From the NCBI RefSeq assembly GCF_018129405.1, contig NZ_JAFCLP010000008.1, positions 124,001 to 188,000 on the forward strand: 64,000 nt of DNA. The letters are read 5' to 3'. The DNA comes from Bradyrhizobium iriomotense (GTDB taxonomy: Bacteria; Pseudomonadota; Alphaproteobacteria; Rhizobiales; Xanthobacteraceae). Each line of letters opens with the position of its first letter. The first letter of the stretch is position 1. The notes below the pieces were generated by a model that was given only the letters and a program-made list of their open reading frames with translations, made no database searches and was not told the origin of the DNA. This document shows positions 60,003 through 64,000 of the stretch, one piece after another. A program made the translations under genes and the position numbers.

Positions 60003-61208
60003 TCACTTCTTCACCAGCGGACAGCGCGACTGCTCCAGCGACTGGAACGCCTCGCTGCCGGGCACGGTGGCGAGCAGCTTGTAGTCGTCCCAGCGGCCCT
60101 TGGACTCCGACGGCTTCTTCACCTCGAACAGGTACATGTCGTGGATCATGCGGCCGTCCTCGCGGATCTTGCCGCCCTTGGCGAAGAAGTCGTTGATCGG
60201 CGTTTCCTTCATCACCTTCATCACCGCGGCGGCATCGGTCGTGCCGGCCGCCTTTACGGCCTTGAGGTAATGCGTCACGGACGAATAGACACCGGCCTGC
60301 GCCGAGGTCGGCGGCCGCTTGACCCGCTCCATGAAGCGCTTCGAGAATGCGCGCGTCTCGTCGTTCATGTCCCAGTAGAACGCTTCCGCCAGCAGCAGGC
60401 CTTGCGCGGTCTCCAGCCCGATCGAGTCGATGTCGGTGACGAAGGCGAGCAGCGGCGAGACCTTCTGGCCGCCCTTGGTGATGCCGAACTCGGCCGCCTG
60501 CTTGATGGCGTTGACGGTGTCGCCACCGGCGTTGGCGAGGCCGATCACCTTGGCCTTCGAGGCCTGGGCCTGGAGCAGGAACGACGAAAAATCCGAGGTG
60601 TTGAGCGGATGACGCACGCTGCCGACCACCTTGCCGCCGGTCTTGGTCACGACGTTGCCGGTGTCCTTCTCCAGATCCTGGCCGAAGGCGTAGTCCGCGG
60701 TGAGGAAGAACCAGGTGTCGAGGCCCGACTTCACGGCCGCAAGGCCGGTGACGTTGGCCTGTCCGAACGTATCGAACACGTAGTGGATGGTGTAGGGACC
60801 GCAGGCCTCGTTGGAGAGACGGATCGAGCCCGGTCCGTTGAACATGATGATCTTGTTGCGCGCTTTCGCGATCTCACCGGCGGCGAGCGCGGTGGCGGAG
60901 GCGGCGACGTCGTAGATCATCTCGACGCCCTGATTGTCGAGCATGTCGCGGGCGATGTTGCCGGAGAGATCCGCCTTGTTGAGATGGTCGGCCGCCAGCA
61001 CCTGGATCTTGCGGCCGAGCACCTCGCCGCCGAAATCCTCAACGGCCATCTTGGCCGCAGTCTCGCTGCCGGGACCGGTGATGTCAGCATACAGGCTCGA
61101 CATGTCGAGGATGCCGCCGATCTTGAGTGGCGGCTTGTCCTGGGCCTGCGCGGCGCTCGCACTCAGGGCAAACGCAGCGGCAAAAATGCCGGACAAAATA
61201 TTCTTCAT
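60003..61208 (-). CDS. LivK-type ABC transporter substrate-binding protein
   Basis: The 401-residue protein has a signal peptide (ending AQA-Q near 22) and the Peripla_BP_6 fold: PLKIGGILDMSSLYADITGPGSETAAKMAVEDFGG and IYDVAASATALAAGEIAKARNKIIMFNGPGSIRLSN. Such receptors bind branched-chain amino acids, amides or aromatic compounds. No permease or ATPase is nearby, so the partners lie elsewhere. Upstream of the enoyl-CoA hydratase/VOC pair, it may bring in a substrate for that pathway. Confidence 0.9.
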   Translation of the reverse strand: MKNILSGIFAAAFALSASAAQAQDKPPLKIGGILDMSSLYADITGPGSETAAKMAVEDFGGEVLGRKIQVLAADHLNKADLSGNIARDMLDNQGVEMIYDVAASATALAAGEIAKARNKIIMFNGPGSIRLSNEACGPYTIHYVFDTFGQANVTGLAAVKSGLDTWFFLTADYAFGQDLEKDTGNVVTKTGGKVVGSVRHPLNTSDFSSFLLQAQASKAKVIGLANAGGDTVNAIKQAAEFGITKGGQKVSPLLAFVTDIDSIGLETAQGLLLAEAFYWDMNDETRAFSKRFMERVKRPPTSAQAGVYSSVTHYLKAVKAAGTTDAAAVMKVMKETPINDFFAKGGKIREDGRMIHDMYLFEVKKPSESKGRWDDYKLLATVPGSEAFQSLEQSRCPLVKK

Positions 61209-61382
61209 CGAAAAAGACCTCCCTTATCGCGCCGTGCTCTGATGGCGGCTTGGTTATTGCTGTTGCCGCAATCATGCCGCATGCGCGAGAGCGCAGCAAG
61301 CACGGGGTGCTGCAAGTGCACGATTGCCGCGCGTGTTTTCCGCAAAGCGGAATGGTGGCGTGCGGCAAGATGTTTCCGTGCC

Positions 61383-61410
61383 GTCATTGCGAGCGCAGCG
61401 AAGCAATGAC
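61383..61410. repeat. Short hairpin repeat (family F)
   Basis: GTCATTGC-GAGCGCAGCGAA-GCAATGAC, an exact 8-base stem of the common Bradyrhizobium-type intergenic hairpin. Confidence 0.8.
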
Positions 61411-61448
61411 GATGCGTGAGGCAATGACGAAGCGTCACGCGAACTGCC

Positions 61449-61540
61449 GTAGGGTGGGCAAAGGCGCGCTCTTCGCGCCGTGCCCACCAGCCGGAGCGAC
61501 GAACCGGAGACGTGGGCACGCTTCGCTTTGCCCACGCTAC
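61449..61540. repeat. Palindromic intergenic repeat (family G)
   Basis: GTAGGGTGGGCAAAGGCGCG... pairs imperfectly with ...CGCTTCGCTTTGCCCACGCTAC; an inner CGTGCCCACC / GTGGGCACG stem is exact. Confidence 0.8.
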
Positions 61541-61607
61541 GAGTGCCCCTTCGTCGCTGGCACCGTTTGGGTTAAGGTCGCGGCGCAACGCAACCTCTCC
61601 GGGCAAC

Positions 61608-62378
61608 GTGACACGACTGTTTCACCTCATCGCCGCATTACTCCTCACCGCAAGTCACACCGCGTTCGCGGCACCGTGCCAGGTCGAGTCACAAGGCGAA
61701 GGCCGCGTCGCCGCGATCGTCGATGCGCGCAGTGTGCGCCTCGACGACGGTCGCGAAGTCCGCCTCGCCGGCATCGAGCCGACGGCGACAACGAAGCACG
61801 CGCTGACGTCGCTGCTCGCCGGCCGCGACGTCACGCTGCGAAGCGCCGACGACACGCCCGACCGCTACGGCCGCCAGGGTGCGCTGGTCTTCATCGGTGA
61901 AAGCGACACCTCGGTGCAGGCCGCACTGCTGGCCCAGGGCGAGGCCATCGCCTCAGCCGAAATCGCCGACAGGGACTGCGCGGCCGCCCTGCTGGCGTCG
62001 GAGGCCCAGGCTAGGCGCCAAAAAATGGGCAACTGGGCTGACCCATCGGCCATAAAAAACGCGGAAAGTCCGGACGATATTTTGGCGGGGATCGGGCGCT
62101 TTATGGTGGTCGAGGGCAAAGTCCTGTCGGTCCGGCAAGCTGGGGCAATGACCTACCTCAACTTCGGACGGAACTGGACACGCGGCTTTGCCGTGATTAT
62201 TTCAAAGCGCACGCTACCGGCATTCGAAAGCGCCGGCATCGCCCTTAAGTCCTTGGAGAATCGGCGTATTCGGGTCCGAGGCTGGGTTGAGGGGAGTACG
62301 GGGCCGCGTATCGATGTGCGTCTCTTGGGACAGGTTGAATTGCTGGGTGCAAATGAGCCTACTGGGGTAAGGCCTTAA
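61608..62378 (+). CDS. Thermonuclease-family (SNase-like) secreted protein
   Basis: Read from GTG 61608 the protein has 256 residues with a signal peptide (LFHLIAALLLTASHTAFA-A). The SNase-like fold begins GRVAAIVDARSVRLDDGREVRLAGIEP, with Asp in VDARS and Arg-Leu-Ala-Gly-Ile of the SNase strand. The DRYGRQGALVFIGESDTSVQAALLAQGEA segment follows, and an extended C-terminal beta domain ends GANEPTGVRP. Catalytic Arg/Glu residues are partly retained. It may be a phosphodiesterase or a non-catalytic binding protein. A weak ribosome-binding site makes the start uncertain. Confidence 0.82.
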   Translation: MTRLFHLIAALLLTASHTAFAAPCQVESQGEGRVAAIVDARSVRLDDGREVRLAGIEPTATTKHALTSLLAGRDVTLRSADDTPDRYGRQGALVFIGESDTSVQAALLAQGEAIASAEIADRDCAAALLASEAQARRQKMGNWADPSAIKNAESPDDILAGIGRFMVVEGKVLSVRQAGAMTYLNFGRNWTRGFAVIISKRTLPAFESAGIALKSLENRRIRVRGWVEGSTGPRIDVRLLGQVELLGANEPTGVRP

Positions 62379-62401
62379 CGGCCGGGCACGGGTTAAGCGA
62401 C

Positions 62402-63901
62402 GTGAATGGGGTGCTAGAACGGCACGGACTGGGTGATTGCCGCCGCCTGCGGGCTGCGCCGGCTGCGCTTTGCCTTGCGCTCGGCGGGTTTCTCGCCGGC
62501 TGCGGCGACATGAACCGGTTCCAGACCGCCGCCGCCCCGCCGACGGTCGCGATGCCCAAGCCGAAGCCGGCCGTCGCGCAGACACCCGCCACCGAGAAGG
62601 AGCACGAGCGCATCCTGGCGAGCTATGGCGGCGCCTATGACGACCCCCGGCTCGAATCCCTTGTCAGCAAGACCGTCGACCGGCTGGTCGCCGCGTCCGA
62701 CCGTCCCGACCAGGGCTACAAGGTCACCATTCTCAATTCCGGCGCGGTGAACGCCTTCGCGCTGCCGAACGGCCAGCTCTATGTCACACGCGGCCTGCTT
62801 GCACTCGCCAGCGACACCTCGGAATTGTCCTCCGTGCTCAGCCACGAGATGGCACATGTGCTCTCCAAGCACGCCGCGATGCGCGAGGACCAGGCGCGCC
62901 AGGCCGCCATCGTCACCCGTGTCGTCACCGACATGAGCAACGACCCTGATCTTACCGCGCTCGCGCTCGCCAAGACCAAGCTCACCATGGCGAGCTTCTC
63001 GCGCAACCAGGAGTTCGAGGCCGACGGCATCGGCGTCGGCATCTCTGCGAAAGCACATTTCGACCCTTATGGAGCCGCGCGCTTCCTGTCGGCGATGGAG
63101 CGCAATGCCGAGCTGAAGGCCGGCAAGAGCTCGCTCGATCCGCGCGCGCAGGATTTCACCTCGTCGCATCCGGCAACGCCGGAGCGCGTGCAGAATGCGC
63201 AGAACATCGCACGGCAATACGCCGCGCCCGAGGGCGCCGAGCGCGACCGCGAGAGCTATCTCGCCGCGATCGACAATCTCGTCTACGGCGAAGACCCCAG
63301 CGAAGGCTTCGTCCGCGGCCGCCGCTTCCTGCATCCGAAGCTCGGCTTCACCTTCCAGGCGCCTGATAATTTCACGCTCGACAACACCGCGCAGGCCGTG
63401 ATCGGCGTGCGCGACGGCGGTTCGCAGGCGATGCGCTTCGACGTCGTGCGCGTGCCGGCCGAGCAGTCGCTCGGCGACTACCTGAATTCGGGCTGGATGG
63501 AAGGCGTCGAGAAGGCCTCGACCGAGGATCTCACCATCAACGGCTTCCCGGCCGCGTCCGCCACCGCCAAGGGCGACCAGTGGCAGTTCAAGGTCTATGC
63601 GCTGCGCTTCGGCAGCGACGTCTACCGCTTCATCTTCGCGACACGGCAGAAGTCGACCGAGAGCGAGCGCAACGCACGGGAGACCGTCAACTCATTCCGC
63701 CGCCTGACGCTCGACGAGATCCAGGCCGCGCGCCCGCTGCGCATCAAGGTCATCACCGTGCAGCCCGGCGACACCGTGGAATCGCTCTCCCACCGCATGT
63801 CCGGCGTCGATCACCCCGCCGAACGCTTCCGCGTGCTCAACGGCCTCGACCGCACCGCGCAGGTGAAGGTGCGGGATCGCGTGAAGATCGTGGCGGATTG
63901 A
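62402..63901 (+). CDS. M48-family metallopeptidase lipoprotein with LysM domain
   Basis: The 499-residue protein starts at GTG 62402 and has a lipoprotein signal (LGGFLAGCGD, acylated Cys34). The M48 peptidase core has HEMAHVLSKH (zinc His148 and His152, catalytic Glu149) and the third ligand Glu in FSRNQEFEADGIGV. A central domain of unknown function follows, then a C-terminal LysM (IKVITVQPGDTVESLSHRMSG...VRDRVKIV). It should be an outer-membrane or periplasmic Zn-peptidase for envelope quality control, like BepA or LoiP, with LysM anchoring it to peptidoglycan. It follows the nuclease gene by 23 bases. Confidence 0.92.
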   Translation: MNGVLERHGLGDCRRLRAAPAALCLALGGFLAGCGDMNRFQTAAAPPTVAMPKPKPAVAQTPATEKEHERILASYGGAYDDPRLESLVSKTVDRLVAASDRPDQGYKVTILNSGAVNAFALPNGQLYVTRGLLALASDTSELSSVLSHEMAHVLSKHAAMREDQARQAAIVTRVVTDMSNDPDLTALALAKTKLTMASFSRNQEFEADGIGVGISAKAHFDPYGAARFLSAMERNAELKAGKSSLDPRAQDFTSSHPATPERVQNAQNIARQYAAPEGAERDRESYLAAIDNLVYGEDPSEGFVRGRRFLHPKLGFTFQAPDNFTLDNTAQAVIGVRDGGSQAMRFDVVRVPAEQSLGDYLNSGWMEGVEKASTEDLTINGFPAASATAKGDQWQFKVYALRFGSDVYRFIFATRQKSTESERNARETVNSFRRLTLDEIQAARPLRIKVITVQPGDTVESLSHRMSGVDHPAERFRVLNGLDRTAQVKVRDRVKIVAD

Positions 63902-63928
63902 GGCTGCGCTCGCTCCGCGAATTCCGCC

Positions 63929-64000
63929 GTCGTCCCGGCGAAGGCCAGGCGAAGGCCGGGACCCAGCCACAGGGTAAGATTTGGCGAAGACTCGGAGTTG
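63929..64000. repeat. Palindromic intergenic repeat (family A), cut by the window edge
   Basis: The left arm GTCGTCCCGGCGAAGGCCAG... with an extra GGCGAAGGCC copy starts 28 bases after the M48 gene and runs into the family's TTTGGCGAAGACTCGGAGTT core. The right arm lies beyond the window. Confidence 0.8.

Larger units (their letters stand above)
61209..61607. other. Gene-free 399-base region with mosaic repeats
   Basis: Between the LivK-type gene and the nuclease gene. Holds a GTCATTGC...GCAATGAC hairpin (61383-61410) and a TAGGGTGGGCAAAG...TTTGCCCACGCTA palindromic repeat (61449-61540). The first ~170 bases show nothing recognisable beyond promoter-like AT-rich sequence for the LivK-type gene. 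Confidence 0.6.

Noticed and set aside
59460-61409. Long plus-strand frame opposite the LivK-type gene
   Set aside because: Covers an enoyl-CoA hydratase and a binding protein on the other strand; no domain or signal is seen.

Overview
This 64 kb window is a chromosomal segment of a high-GC alphaproteobacterium, most likely Bradyrhizobium or a close relative. This is inferred, not searched. It rests on uniformly GC-rich coding, dense solute uptake and aromatic/fatty-acid catabolism genes, several short secreted proteins of the type common in that genus, and many copies of palindromic intergenic repeats (arms such as GTCGTCCCGGCGAAGGCCGG) between genes. No phage, plasmid, CRISPR or rRNA genes are visible. 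The only mobile element is one IS5-type insertion sequence with a broken transposase. One tRNA-Arg(CCU) is present.

Layout. 1-4.9 kb: an NMT1/SsuA-type ABC importer (binding protein, ATPase, permease) runs leftward into a 2-hydroxyacid dehydrogenase and a partial AprI/Inh-like inhibitor, divergent from a creatininase-family amidohydrolase. 5.0-12.6 kb: a small secreted protein, a double-barrel outer-membrane porin fusion, a TauE/SafE exporter, a chemotaxis receptor, a CBS-domain HlyC/CorC protein and a PilZ protein. 12.6-16.7 kb: an FMN glutamate-synthase-like protein, ferredoxin-NADP reductase and an ATP-grasp protein. 16.8-18.0 kb: the IS5-type element, inserted inside a palindromic repeat. 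18.0-22.8 kb: an amino-acid binding protein paired with a dicarboxylate-type symporter, an MDR reductase, a triple Cys-repeat secreted protein and a tiny secreted protein.

22.9-28.4 kb is the most coherent pathway: an FAD hydroxylase overlapping a benzoate/salicylate-type CoA ligase, then a MarR regulator, a zeta-class GST (maleylpyruvate isomerase-like) and gentisate 1,2-dioxygenase. Near-identical palindromes lie upstream of both the hydroxylase and the dioxygenase, suggesting one MarR regulon that channels an aromatic acid through a CoA thioester to gentisate. 28.5-33.6 kb: a second NMT1-type ABC importer, an FAD oxidoreductase and a divergent LysR.

33.8-46.1 kb: a mixed region with a TPR/TonB-C protein, enoyl-CoA hydratase, two ketopantoate-reductase-like genes in the wider area, an acyl-CoA dehydrogenase, an AraC regulator divergent from an esterase, a LysR divergent from a DoxX-DsrE-TlpA redox operon, an amidohydrolase, a DUF2252 protein and the tRNA. 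46.1-53.7 kb: VOC and GYD proteins, a RraA-cupin-Bug-type binding protein operon, secreted hydrolase and small proteins, YidB-like and GlsB/YeaQ-type proteins. 53.8-61.2 kb: acyl-CoA metabolism (SDR, a pair of unlike acyl-CoA dehydrogenases, two enoyl-CoA hydratases, a VOC protein, a LivK-type binding protein). 61.6-63.9 kb: a thermonuclease-family protein and a lipoprotein M48 peptidase with LysM. The right edge cuts through another intergenic repeat.
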